Counted from the stretch's first letter, positions 53,401 through 62,277 are shown. The stretch is DNA of 64,000 nt from Pseudomonas cichorii (GCF_003700275.1 NZ_RBRE01000091.1:1-64000); one strand, 5' to 3'. The notes: generated by a model not told the origin, from the letters alone. Numbers and translations: made by a program.

Positions 53401-53415
53401 CTTATGGTATACCAT
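53401..53415. promoter_or_regulatory. Operator A of the GntR cluster
   Basis: CTTATGGTATACCAT, containing the perfect 12-base palindrome ATGGTATACCAT, lies 39 bases before the DUF1185 start. A TTGCAC that may be a -35 box sits at 53388-53393, so a bound repressor would block the promoter. The same sequence occurs at 58840 and, with one change, at 60128. Confidence 0.75.
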
Positions 53416-53453
53416 CATACGAAATACAACAGCGCTCGATCCGGGAGTCCTAC

Positions 53454-54044
53454 ATGAGCTTTGAAATTCGCAAGATCGTTAATTACACCGAAGAGACGTT
53501 CATCGAAGGCGGTAAGGCGACCGACAAGCCAGTGACCATGGTCGGCCTGGCCGTGGTGATCAAGAACCCTTGGCTCGGTCGTGGTTTTGTCGAAGACCTC
53601 AAGCCTGAAATCCGCGCCAATTGCTCCGAGCTGGGTGCGTTGATGGTCGAGCGCCTGACTGCTGCCATCGGCGGCGCCGACAAGATCGAAGCCTACGGCA
53701 AGGCCGCTGTGGTCGGTGCCGAAGGCGAGATCGAACACGCCTCGGCCGTGATCCACACCCTGCGCTTCGGCAACCACTACCGTGAAGCGGTCAAGGCCAA
53801 GAGCTACCTGAGCTTTACCAACAAGCGCGGCGGCCCGGGCACTTCCATCCAGATCCCGATGATGCACAAGGATGACGAAGGCCTGCGTTCGCACTACATC
53901 ACCCTGGAAATGCAGATCGAAGACTCGCCACGCGCCGATGAAATCATTGTCGTGCTGGGCGCTGCCAACGGTGGCCGTTTGCATCCGCGCATCGGCAACC
54001 GTTACATCGACCTGGAAGAACTGGCTGCCGAGAAGGCCCAGTAA
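53454..54044 (+). CDS. DUF1185 (amino acid synthesis family) protein
   Basis: A 196-residue protein of the DUF1185/amino acid synthesis family (Pfam PF06684), whose biochemical role is not established. It begins MSFEIRKIVNYTEETFIEGG and has AYGKAAVVGAEGEIEHASAVIHT (about 82-104) and IPMMHKDDEGLRSHYITLEMQIED in the second half, both highly characteristic. The ATG at 53454 follows GGGAG. It is the first gene behind operator A and is followed by hydrolase, dehydrogenase and flavin reductase. I infer a catabolic step on a small nitrogenous or carbonyl compound, not amino acid synthesis. Confidence 0.85.
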   Translation: MSFEIRKIVNYTEETFIEGGKATDKPVTMVGLAVVIKNPWLGRGFVEDLKPEIRANCSELGALMVERLTAAIGGADKIEAYGKAAVVGAEGEIEHASAVIHTLRFGNHYREAVKAKSYLSFTNKRGGPGTSIQIPMMHKDDEGLRSHYITLEMQIEDSPRADEIIVVLGAANGGRLHPRIGNRYIDLEELAAEKAQ

Positions 54045-54083
54045 TCAACCTCCTCCATCAACAATGCTGCGCAGGAGCGATCC

Positions 54084-54917
54084 ATGATTCAGCTCACCGC
54101 TGAACGCACCCCGGCCGGGACCAGTTATCTGGCGACCGGCCAAGGCCACCCTGTGGTGTTGATTCACGGGGTTGGTCTGAATAAAGAGATGTGGGGCGGA
54201 CAGATCGTCGGTCTGTCTCCACACTACCGAGTCATTGCCTACGACATGCTGGGTCATGGTTCGAGCCCGCGCCCGGACCCGGATACCGGTCTGCCCGGTT
54301 ATGCCGAGCAACTGCGCGAACTGCTCGATCACCTGGGCCTGCCCCAGGCCACGGTGATCGGTTTCTCGATGGGCGGACTGGTGGCACGGGCTTTCGCCCT
54401 GCACCACCCGCAGTACCTGTCGGGCATGGTGATCCTCAACAGCGTGTTCAATCGCACCGCCGAACAACGCGCCGGCGTGATCGCTCGCACCAGCCAGGCT
54501 GCCGAACACGGGCCGGACGCCAATGCCGCCGAGGCCTTGTCGCGCTGGTTCAGCCGTGAATACCAGGCTGCCAACCCGGCGCAGATCGCAGCCATTCGCC
54601 AGAACCTGGCCAGCAACGATCCGCAGGGTTACCTGACCACTTACAAGCTGTTTGCTACCCAGGATATGTACCGCGCCGACGATCTGGGCGATATTCGTGC
54701 CCCGACGCTGATTGCCACCGGCGAGCTTGACCCAGGCTCCACCCCGGACATGGCCCGCCAACTGGCGATGCGCATCCAGGGTGCCGAGGTTGCGATCCTG
54801 CCCGAGCAGCGGCACATGATGCCGGTGGAATCGCCGCGTCTGGTCAATCAGGTGTTGCTGGACTTCCTCGACAAGTCGGCGGCTCTACACAATCCGGTAA
54901 AGGGAATCGTTGCATGA
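54084..54917 (+). CDS. Alpha/beta hydrolase
   Basis: A 277-residue soluble hydrolase. The nucleophile elbow is GFSMGGLVAR with Ser near residue 94; HGVGLNKEMWGG (about 29-40) forms the oxyanion hole; the acid is Asp in TGELDPGSTP near 216 and the His is in EQRHMMPVE near 245. It is the second gene of the operon and overlaps the aldehyde dehydrogenase as ATGA. It would hydrolyse an ester, lactone or carbon-carbon bond; Pseudomonas relatives include RutD- and PcaD-like enzymes. Confidence 0.85.
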   Translation: MIQLTAERTPAGTSYLATGQGHPVVLIHGVGLNKEMWGGQIVGLSPHYRVIAYDMLGHGSSPRPDPDTGLPGYAEQLRELLDHLGLPQATVIGFSMGGLVARAFALHHPQYLSGMVILNSVFNRTAEQRAGVIARTSQAAEHGPDANAAEALSRWFSREYQAANPAQIAAIRQNLASNDPQGYLTTYKLFATQDMYRADDLGDIRAPTLIATGELDPGSTPDMARQLAMRIQGAEVAILPEQRHMMPVESPRLVNQVLLDFLDKSAALHNPVKGIVA

Positions 54918-56395
54918 CTCTCACCCGCTTTCAGATGTGCATCGACGGCCAATGGGTCGATGCACTTTCCGGCAAGACCTTTGACAGTCTCAACCCTGCA
55001 TTGGCCGAACCCTGGGCACAATTGCCCGATGCCGATGAAGCCGACGTGGAACGCGCCGTACAGGCCGCGCAAAAGGCTTTTGAAGGCAAGGCCTGGCGTG
55101 GACTGACGGCAACTGCGCGGGGCAAGTTGCTGCGCAGGCTGGGCGACCTGATCGCCGAGAACAAGGAGCAACTGGCCCAACTGGAAAGCCGTGACAATGG
55201 CAAGCTGATCCGCGAAACCCGCGGCCAGGTGAGCTATCTGCCGGAGTTCTTCCACTACACGGCCGGCCTTGCGGACAAGCTCGAAGGCGGCACCCTGCCC
55301 CTCGACAAGCCTGACCTGTTCGCCTACACGGTTCACGAGCCGATGGGTGTGGTTGCCGGGATCATTCCCTGGAACAGCCCGCTGTACCTGACGGCTATCA
55401 AACTGGCGCCAGCACTGGCGGCAGGCAACACCATCGTACTCAAGCCTTCCGAACACGCCTCGGCAACCATTCTGGAACTGGCGCGCCTGGCGCTGGAAGC
55501 CGGGATTCCACCGGGCGTGGTCAACGTGGTGACCGGCTACGGTCCCAGCACCGGCGCGGCCCTGACCCGCCATCCGCTGGTGCGCAAGATCGCCTTTACC
55601 GGCGGCGCAGCGACTGCTCGCCATGTAGTGCGCAGCAGCGCGGAAAACTTCGCCAAACTGTCGCTGGAACTGGGCGGCAAGTCTCCGAATATCATCTTTG
55701 CCGACGCCGATCTGGACAGCGCCATCAATGGCGCAGTGGCCGGCATCTATGCGGCCTCGGGACAAAGCTGTGTATCCGGCTCGCGCCTGCTGGTGCAGGA
55801 CGAGATCTACGACGAATTCGTCGAGCGCCTGGCCGAACGAGCCAGCCGCATCCGGATCGGCAACCCGCAGGACGAAACCACCGAAATGGGCCCCATGGCT
55901 ACCGCCCAGCAACTGGCGGTCGTCGAAGGTCTGGTGGCCGATGCCCTGGCCGAAGGTGCACGCCTGCGGCTGGGTGGCAAACGTCCGCAAATGGCCGGCG
56001 AAGGCTGGTTCTATGAGCCGACCCTGTTCGAGTGCGATAGCAACTCGATGAAGATCATGCAGGAAGAGGTGTTCGGCCCCGTCGCGTCGGTCATTCGTTT
56101 CAAGGACGAAGCCGAAGCGCTGGCGATTGCCAACGACTCGCAGTTCGGCCTGGCAGCCGGTATCTGGACCCGCGACCTGGGTCGCGCGCACCGTCTGGCC
56201 CGCGACGTGCGTTCAGGTATCATCTGGGTCAATACCTATCGAGCCGTATCCGCCATGGCCCCCATCGGCGGATTCAAGAACAGCGGCTATGGCCGTGAAA
56301 GCGGTATTGACTCGGTACTGGCCTATACCGAGCTGAAAACGGTATGGATCAATCTATCGCAGGCCCCTATGCCTGATCCTTTTGTAATGCGTTAA
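54914..56395 (+). CDS. Aldehyde dehydrogenase
   Basis: A 493-residue NAD(P)-dependent aldehyde dehydrogenase. The catalytic Cys is in ASGQSCVSGSRLLVQ near 288, the Glu in LELGGKSPNIIFADAD near 255, and the conserved IIPWNSPLYL near 155 holds the Asn. It is translationally coupled to the hydrolase. In the proposed pathway it would oxidise an aldehyde set free by an oxygenase or hydrolase step. The exact substrate is open. Confidence 0.88.
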   Translation: MTLTRFQMCIDGQWVDALSGKTFDSLNPALAEPWAQLPDADEADVERAVQAAQKAFEGKAWRGLTATARGKLLRRLGDLIAENKEQLAQLESRDNGKLIRETRGQVSYLPEFFHYTAGLADKLEGGTLPLDKPDLFAYTVHEPMGVVAGIIPWNSPLYLTAIKLAPALAAGNTIVLKPSEHASATILELARLALEAGIPPGVVNVVTGYGPSTGAALTRHPLVRKIAFTGGAATARHVVRSSAENFAKLSLELGGKSPNIIFADADLDSAINGAVAGIYAASGQSCVSGSRLLVQDEIYDEFVERLAERASRIRIGNPQDETTEMGPMATAQQLAVVEGLVADALAEGARLRLGGKRPQMAGEGWFYEPTLFECDSNSMKIMQEEVFGPVASVIRFKDEAEALAIANDSQFGLAAGIWTRDLGRAHRLARDVRSGIIWVNTYRAVSAMAPIGGFKNSGYGRESGIDSVLAYTELKTVWINLSQAPMPDPFVMR

Positions 56396-56409
56396 GTGAG
56401 GCGGCGGCA

Positions 56410-56895
56410 ATGATAGAACCCGGCATTTATAAAGAAGTCATGGCGTCCTTTCCTTCGGGCGTCACCATCGTCACCACCCTGGACCCCGAAGGCAGCCTGG
56501 TCGGCATCACCGCCAGCGCGTTCAGCGCACTGTCCATCGATCCGGCACTGGTACTGTTCTGCCCGAACTATGCCAGCGACACCTACCCGATCCTGCGCGA
56601 CAGCAAGAAGTTCGCCATTCACCTGCTGTCTGCGGAACAACAGGCCGAAGCCTATGCTTTTGCCAGCAAGGGCAAGGAAAAGACCAAGGGCATCGAGTGG
56701 CACCTGAGCGAGCTTGGCAACCCGTTGCTGAGCAAGGCGACGGCGATCATCGAATGCGAGTTGTGGCGCGAATATGACGGCGGCGATCACGCTATCATCG
56801 TCGGCGCCGTGAAAAACCTGATCCTGCCCGAGACACCTGTGACCCCGATGATCTATCACCGTGGCAAACTGGGAGCCTTGCCACCTTTTGCATAA
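56410..56895 (+). CDS. Flavin reductase (RutF/HpaC type)
   Basis: A 161-residue flavin:NAD(P)H oxidoreductase domain. The family core FPSGVTIVTTLDPEGSLVGITASAFSALSIDPALVLFC runs from about residue 14 to 50, with PLV-type FMN contacts, and HAIIVGAVKNLILPE closes it. Such proteins supply reduced flavin to a separate monooxygenase. No monooxygenase is encoded in the visible part of the cluster, so its partner may lie beyond the window or elsewhere. It is the fourth gene behind operator A. Confidence 0.88.
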   Translation: MIEPGIYKEVMASFPSGVTIVTTLDPEGSLVGITASAFSALSIDPALVLFCPNYASDTYPILRDSKKFAIHLLSAEQQAEAYAFASKGKEKTKGIEWHLSELGNPLLSKATAIIECELWREYDGGDHAIIVGAVKNLILPETPVTPMIYHRGKLGALPPFA

Positions 56896-57062
56896 GAGGC
56901 GCGCTTGGTGGTTCGCGGCAACGGCGTGATAAACTCGGCACTTTCCGGGCGATGTATGCCCGGTCATGTGCCAGCCCGGCGATTGGCCAGGCTGACGCCA
57001 TGAACGCGACCGCATTGTTCTGGCCGTGTTTTTCACATAGACAGCCTCACTGAGCACAACCG

Positions 57063-57815
57063 ATGAAACGCCTGCCACTCGACGACAACTTCAAGGTCAA
57101 TCGCAATCCCGTTACCCTGCGGGAGATCGTGCTCGACAAATTGCGTAGCGCGATCATGAACTTCCAGCTTCTGCCGGGCGACCGCCTGGTCGAGCGGGAC
57201 CTGTGCGATCGTCTGGGTGTCAGCCGCACATCGGTGCGCGAAGCCTTGCGGCACCTGGAGTCCGAGGGACTGGTAGAGTTCGCCGACGCCAAGGGGCCGC
57301 GAGTTGCCATCATTACCCTGGAAGATGCCTGCGATATCTACGAGCTGCGTTGCGTGCTCGAAGGCCTGATCGTCCAGCTCTTTACCCTGCGAGCCAAGGC
57401 CAAGGATATTCGTGCCCTGGAAAAGGCCCTCGAAGAGAACCGCAAGGCCCTCAACGATGGCGAGCTGCAGCAGGTCATCGATTCGGTGCAGAGCTTTTAT
57501 GACGTGCTGCTTGAAGGCTCGGGCAATCACATCGCCGCCACCCAGTTGCGTCAGTTGCAGGCACGCATCAGTTATCTGCGCGCCACTTCGGTGTCACAAC
57601 TCAACCGGCGCGGTGCCAGCAGCCAGGAAATGGAGCGCATGGTCGAGGCGATCAAGAGCGGCGATCCGCTGGCCGCGCATCAGGCGTCCGTCGATCACGT
57701 ACGCAATGCCGCCACCGTGGCGCTGGAATACCTGAAGTCCAAGCAGGACGACGAAGCCAAGGTCCGCGACATCGTTGCCCCGGTCGCCATCAAAGAACCC
57801 CGAATAGGTCGCTGA
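57063..57815 (+). CDS. FadR-subfamily GntR regulator
   Basis: A 250-residue repressor-type regulator. The winged helix-turn-helix at about 18-85 has LLPGDRLVERDLCDRLGVSRTSVREALRHLESEGLVEF, and an FCD ligand domain (about 95-235) follows. FCD proteins typically bind TGGTnnnACCA-like palindromes, and three TGGTATACCA-type sites occur in this cluster, so it is their likely repressor. It has its own possible promoter (ttggtg at 56905, 17 bases, gataaa). It overlaps no gene, and the Nudix gene starts one base after its stop. Confidence 0.87.
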   Translation: MKRLPLDDNFKVNRNPVTLREIVLDKLRSAIMNFQLLPGDRLVERDLCDRLGVSRTSVREALRHLESEGLVEFADAKGPRVAIITLEDACDIYELRCVLEGLIVQLFTLRAKAKDIRALEKALEENRKALNDGELQQVIDSVQSFYDVLLEGSGNHIAATQLRQLQARISYLRATSVSQLNRRGASSQEMERMVEAIKSGDPLAAHQASVDHVRNAATVALEYLKSKQDDEAKVRDIVAPVAIKEPRIGR

Positions 57816-57816
57816 C

Positions 57817-58380
57817 ATGCCTGCGCCGCGCTTTTGTCCGCAATGTGGCAGCTCTGATCTCGGTCAGCGCGTTCCACCGGGCGATACCCATGCGCGGCTG
57901 ATGTGCAGCAGTTGCAACTACATTCACTACGTCAATCCGAAGATCATCGCCGGCTGCATCATCGAGCAGGAAGGCAAGTATCTGCTGTGCCAGCGGGCAA
58001 TCGCCCCACGCCCCGGCACCTGGACCCTCCCCGCCGGCTTCATGGAAAGCGGCGAAACCACCGAGCAGGCGGCACTGCGCGAAGTCTGGGAAGAAAGCGG
58101 CGTGCGCGCCGAAATCATCTCGCCCTACTCCATCTTCAGCGTGCCGAAGATCAGCGAGGTGTACATCGTGTTCCGGGCCATAGCCCTGGAAATCACCGGC
58201 CAGTTCGGCCCGGAAACCCTGGACTACAAGTTCTTCGCACCCGAAGACATTCCCTGGGACAGCATCTATTACCCTGCCATCCGGCAAATCCTGGAGCGCT
58301 ACATCACCGAACGCCAGGCCGGGGTTTATGGGCTCTACATGGGCAATGACGATACCGGGAAGGTGCATTTCATTCGCTGA
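57817..58380 (+). CDS. Zinc-ribbon Nudix hydrolase
   Basis: A 187-residue Nudix hydrolase with an N-terminal zinc ribbon: CPQC at residues 6-9 and CSSC at 29-32. The Nudix box GFMESGETTEQAALREVWEE lies at about 67-86 and is complete. Such proteins hydrolyse nucleotide cofactors like NADH or flavin adenine dinucleotide. Because it is next to the GntR gene and a riboflavin-type enzyme, action on FAD or NAD is a reasonable guess. It starts one base after the regulator's stop. Confidence 0.85.
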   Translation: MPAPRFCPQCGSSDLGQRVPPGDTHARLMCSSCNYIHYVNPKIIAGCIIEQEGKYLLCQRAIAPRPGTWTLPAGFMESGETTEQAALREVWEESGVRAEIISPYSIFSVPKISEVYIVFRAIALEITGQFGPETLDYKFFAPEDIPWDSIYYPAIRQILERYITERQAGVYGLYMGNDDTGKVHFIR

Positions 58381-58394
58381 GTGCCCCTGGGAAC

Positions 58395-58470
58395 GAATTC
58401 ATTCGCGAAGAGCCAGTACATTCAGCAAAAAATTCAGTGCCTGGAATACTGCCTTCGCGGATCAATCCGC
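58395..58470. repeat. REP pair
   Basis: A copy of gaattcattcgcgaa (58395-58409) and an inverted variant ttcgcggatcaatccgc (58454-58470) lie between the Nudix and DUF1330 genes. Confidence 0.65.
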
Positions 58471-58505
58471 TCCCATACATCCATGAAACCTGGCAATCCG
58501 CCGGG

Positions 58506-58793
58506 TCAAACGCCTTCGACAATCACGATCTCGGCCTTCGCCACACCCAGACGATGACTCATCGCTTGCTGATACTCGGCCGAGCGATAACAGGCCAGTG
58601 CCTGCTCGTACGACTCGAATTCGATGACCACAGTACGTTGCGGCGTCTCGCGCCCCTCGACCGCTTCAGAGCGCCCACCGCGTGCCATGAATTTGCCACC
58701 AAATAATTTGAACGCGGCTGGCGCTCGCTGGGTATATTCGCTGTACTGATCAGGGTCGGTTACGTCAACGTTTGCAATCCAATAGGCCTTCAT
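58506..58793 (-). CDS. DUF1330 family protein
   Basis: A 95-residue protein of the DUF1330 family (dimeric alpha-beta barrel fold). It starts MKAYWIANVDVTDPDQYSEYTQ and has FMARGGRSEAVEGRETPQRTVVIEFESYEQALACY, both characteristic. Relatives of this fold include small monooxygenases and lactone-type enzymes, but this family has no proven activity. It diverges from ribB, and operator B lies in the 96-base gap between the two, so both are probably controlled by the GntR protein. Confidence 0.87.
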   Translation of the reverse strand: MKAYWIANVDVTDPDQYSEYTQRAPAAFKLFGGKFMARGGRSEAVEGRETPQRTVVIEFESYEQALACYRSAEYQQAMSHRLGVAKAEIVIVEGV

Positions 58794-58839
58794 CGCGATC
58801 TCACTGTTTCAATGATAGGGAATCTATGAAATATTCTGT

Positions 58840-58853
58840 CTTATGGTATACCA
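58840..58853. promoter_or_regulatory. Operator B of the GntR cluster
   Basis: CTTATGGTATACCA, identical over 14 bases to operator A, lies 36 bases before the ribB start in the divergent gap with the DUF1330 gene. The core TGGTATACCA is a perfect palindrome, and TGGTATACC could also act as an extended -10. Confidence 0.75.
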
Positions 58854-58889
58854 CAAATTTTTAATCCATAACACCGAGAGATCCTGAGC

Positions 58890-59999
58890 ATGGCGTTCGA
58901 TCGCATCGAAGACATCATTGAAGACTACCGCCAGGGCAAGATGGTCCTGCTGGTCGACGACGAAGACCGCGAAAACGAAGGTGACCTGCTGCTCGCCGCC
59001 GACCGCTGCACCCCGCAGGCAATCAGCTTCATGGCCCGTGAGGCGCGCGGCCTGATCTGCCTGACCCTGACCGACGAGCATTGCCAGCGCCTCGGCCTGG
59101 AGCAGATGGTGCCCAGCAATGGCAGCGTCTTCGCCACGGCCTTTACCGTTTCCATTGAAGCCGCCAGCGGCGTCAGTACCGGGATTTCCGCCGCCGATCG
59201 CGCCCGGACCGTACAGGCTGCAGTCAACCCCACGGCCTGCGCTGATGATCTGGTACAACCCGGACATATCTTCCCGTTGCGCGCCCGCGAAGGCGGCGTG
59301 CTGACCCGCGCCGGGCATACCGAAGCCGGCTGCGATCTGGCGCGCCTGGCAGGCCTCACTCCCGCCTCGGTGATCGTCGAAGTGATGAACGATGACGGCA
59401 CCATGGCCCGCCGCCCGGACCTGGAACTCTTCGCCGAAAAACATGGCATCCGCATCGGCACCATTGCCGACCTGATCCACTATCGCCTGAGCACCGAGCA
59501 CACGGTCGTGCGGATTGGCGAGCGCGAGCTGCCGACCGTCCACGGCACCTTCCGCCTGTTCAGCTACGAGGACCGGATCGAAGGTGGCGTGCACATGGCC
59601 ATGGTGATGGGCGATATCCAGCGCGATTACCCGACTCTGGTGCGCGTGCATGTGGTGGACCCGCTTCGCGATCTGGTAGGCGCCGAGTACACCGGTCCTG
59701 CCAACTGGACGCTATGGGCGGCGCTGCAGAAGGTGGCCGAAGAAGGACGCGGCGTGGTCGTGGTGCTGGCCAATCATGAGTCCTCCCTGGCCCTGCTCGA
59801 ACGCATCCCGCAACTCACCCAACCGCCACGCCAGTACACCCGCTCGCAGTCGCGGATCTATTCGGAAGTGGGTACTGGCGCACAGATATTGCAGGATCTC
59901 GGCGTGGGCAAATTGCGCCATCTTGGCCCGCCCCTCAAGTATGCAGGACTGACCGGATACGATCTGGAAGTGGTTGAAAGCATTCCTTTTACAGGCTGA
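58890..59999 (+). CDS. ribB: DHBP synthase with degenerate GTP cyclohydrolase II half
   Basis: A 369-residue RibBA-type protein. The first domain (about 1-200) is an intact 3,4-dihydroxy-2-butanone 4-phosphate synthase with DDEDRENEGD at 23-32 and RAGHTEAGCDL near 146. The second domain has the GTP-cyclohydrolase II fold outline but lacks the zinc-binding cysteines: where RVHSECLTGD and RCDCG are expected the protein reads RVHVVDPLRDLVGAEYTG. It therefore should make the riboflavin C4 unit but not open GTP. It is behind operator B, so flavin precursor supply would be tied to the cluster. Confidence 0.87.
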   Translation: MAFDRIEDIIEDYRQGKMVLLVDDEDRENEGDLLLAADRCTPQAISFMAREARGLICLTLTDEHCQRLGLEQMVPSNGSVFATAFTVSIEAASGVSTGISAADRARTVQAAVNPTACADDLVQPGHIFPLRAREGGVLTRAGHTEAGCDLARLAGLTPASVIVEVMNDDGTMARRPDLELFAEKHGIRIGTIADLIHYRLSTEHTVVRIGERELPTVHGTFRLFSYEDRIEGGVHMAMVMGDIQRDYPTLVRVHVVDPLRDLVGAEYTGPANWTLWAALQKVAEEGRGVVVVLANHESSLALLERIPQLTQPPRQYTRSQSRIYSEVGTGAQILQDLGVGKLRHLGPPLKYAGLTGYDLEVVESIPFTG

Positions 60000-60310
60000 C
60001 CGTCACCCTCAAACGGGTCACCCGGCAGTCTTCAAGGTGTAACGTTTAACCCAGTAAACAAAGGCTTTCAGGGGAAAAAATTTCAAAATAGCGGTGTTCC
60101 GGCAGGGCAAAATACTTGCACAAAGTTTGGAATACCATAATATGACATTCCGTAGACCGAAGGTTTTGTCAGGTGCCCCTCCTTGCGGAAGGACAAGCCC
60201 AAACAACAGCTCCTGACACGGTCGCCAGTTTCTCGGTCCACTGGACCTACTGCTCCCGAATACGCGGGCAAGAAAAGCCCGCTCAAAACACAACAAATGA
60301 GGGCGTGAAA
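60000..60310. other. Leader region of the importer operon
   Basis: A 311-base gap that contains the promoter with operator C and a leader of about 160 bases. The reading frame is open back to 60173, but the ATG at 60311 starts the signal peptide. An A-rich stretch (acaacaaa, 60288-60297) precedes the ribosome binding site and resembles a Crc/Hfq target. Confidence 0.5.
60116..60143 (+). promoter_or_regulatory. Promoter with operator C
   Basis: TTGCAC, 16 bases, TAATAT forms a good sigma-70 promoter. TGGAATACCATAA (60128-60140) fills its spacer and touches the -10; read on the other strand it is TTATGGTATTCCA, one base different from operators A and B. Confidence 0.75.
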
Positions 60311-61336
60311 ATGGTGTTGAACAAACGTGCAACTGCAGCTCTTGCTGCTGGCGTGTTGGCTTTCTCGAGTCTCACAGCCATGGCCGCCGAAAGCGTCAAC
60401 TTCGTCAGCTGGGGTGGCTCGACCCAGGATGCACAGAAGCAGGCGTGGGCGACTCCCTTCACCAAGTCCAGCGGCATCACCGTTGTGCAGGATGGCCCTA
60501 CCGACTACGGCAAACTCAAGGCCATGGTCGAAAGCGGCAACGTGCAATGGGACGTCGTGGATGTGGAAGCCGACTTCGCCCTGCGTGCTGCCAGCGAAGG
60601 CCTGCTCGAACCCCTCGACTTCACCGCCATCAAGCGCGACCGTATCGACCCTCGCTTCGTCTCGGACCACGGTGCCGGCTCGTTCTTCTTTTCCTTCGTA
60701 CTGGGCTACAACGAAAGCAAGGTAGGCGCCAAGACTCCGCAGGACTGGTCGGCCATGTTCGACACCAAGACCTATCCCGGCAAACGCGCCCTGTACAAAT
60801 GGCCAAGCCCTGGCGTGCTGGAACTGGCACTGCTGGCCGACGGTGTAACCCCAGACAAGCTCTACCCGCTGGATCTGGATCGCGCCTTCAAGAAACTCGA
60901 CACCATCAAGAAAGACATCGTCTGGTGGGGCGGCGGCGCGCAATCCCAGCAACTGCTGGCTTCGGGTGAAGCGTCCATGGGCCAGATGTGGAACGGTCGT
61001 GTCTACGCCCTGCAACAGGACGGCGCACCCGTGGGCGTGAGCTGGAAACAGAACCTGGTCATGGCCGATTTCCTGGTTGTCCCCAAGGGCGCCAAGAACA
61101 AGGCAGCAGCGATGAAGTTCATTGCCGAAGCGACCAGCCCCAAAGGCCAGGCCGACTTCTCCAACCTCAGCGCCTATGCACCGGTCAACCTGGACAGCAT
61201 CCCGCGCCTGGACTCGACACTGGCACCCAACCTGCCAACCGCCTATGCCCAGGATCAGATCACTCTCGACTTCGCATACTGGGCCAAGAACGGTCCTGAC
61301 ATTGCGACACGGTGGAACGAATGGCTGGTCAAGTAA
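60311..61336 (+). CDS. ABC importer substrate-binding protein (PotD-like)
   Basis: A 341-residue periplasmic binding protein with a signal peptide ending AMAAE near residue 23. The N-terminus of the mature protein, VNFVSWGGSTQDAQKQAW, is typical of the spermidine/putrescine-type cluster, and WDVVDVEADFALRAASEGLLEP and MWNGRVYALQQDGAPVGV near 230 are also family-like. It begins the importer operon behind operator C. The ligand is unknown and may be an amine, amide or aromatic acid; polyamine specificity is not proven. Confidence 0.87.
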   Translation: MVLNKRATAALAAGVLAFSSLTAMAAESVNFVSWGGSTQDAQKQAWATPFTKSSGITVVQDGPTDYGKLKAMVESGNVQWDVVDVEADFALRAASEGLLEPLDFTAIKRDRIDPRFVSDHGAGSFFFSFVLGYNESKVGAKTPQDWSAMFDTKTYPGKRALYKWPSPGVLELALLADGVTPDKLYPLDLDRAFKKLDTIKKDIVWWGGGAQSQQLLASGEASMGQMWNGRVYALQQDGAPVGVSWKQNLVMADFLVVPKGAKNKAAAMKFIAEATSPKGQADFSNLSAYAPVNLDSIPRLDSTLAPNLPTAYAQDQITLDFAYWAKNGPDIATRWNEWLVK

Positions 61337-61338
61337 AA

Positions 61339-62277
61339 ATGACGGCTATTGCTTCCCGTCAATCCAACCCGGCCGGTGGTGCGTCAAGCACCGCTGGCGC
61401 GGCTTGCACCAAGGCAGTGACGATGCAGTCAAAAACCACTTTGTCACAACGCTGGCGCGGCAGTCGCAATCTGCTGCCGGCACTGCTCTTTCTGGGGCTT
61501 TTTTTCTTCGCACCACTGATAGGCCTGTTGCTTCGCGGTGTGCTGGAACCGACTCCCGGCCTGGGCAACTACGAACAACTGTTCGCCAACTCCGCCTACG
61601 CCCGAGTGTTGTTCAACACCTTCTCGGTGGCGGGCCTGGTGACACTGTTCAGTCTGTTGCTGGGCTTCCCGCTGGCCTGGGCGATCACTCTGGTACCACG
61701 CGGCTGGGGCCGCTGGATCCTGAATATCGTGCTGCTGTCGATGTGGACCAGCCTGCTGGCCCGCACCTATTCCTGGCTGGTGCTGCTGCAGGCTTCCGGA
61801 GTCATCAACAAGACCCTGATGGCCATGGGCATCATCGATCAGCCGCTGGAAATGGTGCATAACCTTACCGGCGTGGTGATCGGCATGAGCTACATCATGA
61901 TTCCGTTCATCGTCCTGCCGCTGCAGGCAACCATGCAGGCCATTGACCCGATGGTGTTGCAGGCCGGCTCCATCTGTGGCGCCAGTCCCTGGACCAACTT
62001 CTTCAGGGTATTCCTGCCGCTGTGTCGCTCGGGACTGTTTTCCGGGGGCTTGATGGTTTTCGTCATGTCGCTGGGTTACTACGTCACCCCTGCCCTGCTC
62101 GGTGGCGCGCAAAACATGATGCTGCCCGAATTCATCGTGCAACAGGTGCAGTCGTTCCTGAACTGGGGACTGGCGAGTGCGGCTGCCGCACTGCTGATCC
62201 TGATCACCCTGGTGTTGTTCTACTTCTACCTGAAGCTCCAGCCGGAATCCCCGGTCGGCGCCAGCAATGCGAGGTAA
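61339..62277 (+). CDS. ABC importer permease 1 (PotB-like)
   Basis: A 312-residue inner-membrane permease with six helices starting near residue 42. The cytosolic EAA-type loop reads MVLQAGSICGASPWTNFFRVFLPLC around 202-226. The ATG at 61339 follows the binding-protein stop by two bases; an alternative ATG at 61423 has a fair ribosome binding site. It pairs with the next permease. Confidence 0.87.
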   Translation: MTAIASRQSNPAGGASSTAGAACTKAVTMQSKTTLSQRWRGSRNLLPALLFLGLFFFAPLIGLLLRGVLEPTPGLGNYEQLFANSAYARVLFNTFSVAGLVTLFSLLLGFPLAWAITLVPRGWGRWILNIVLLSMWTSLLARTYSWLVLLQASGVINKTLMAMGIIDQPLEMVHNLTGVVIGMSYIMIPFIVLPLQATMQAIDPMVLQAGSICGASPWTNFFRVFLPLCRSGLFSGGLMVFVMSLGYYVTPALLGGAQNMMLPEFIVQQVQSFLNWGLASAAAALLILITLVLFYFYLKLQPESPVGASNAR

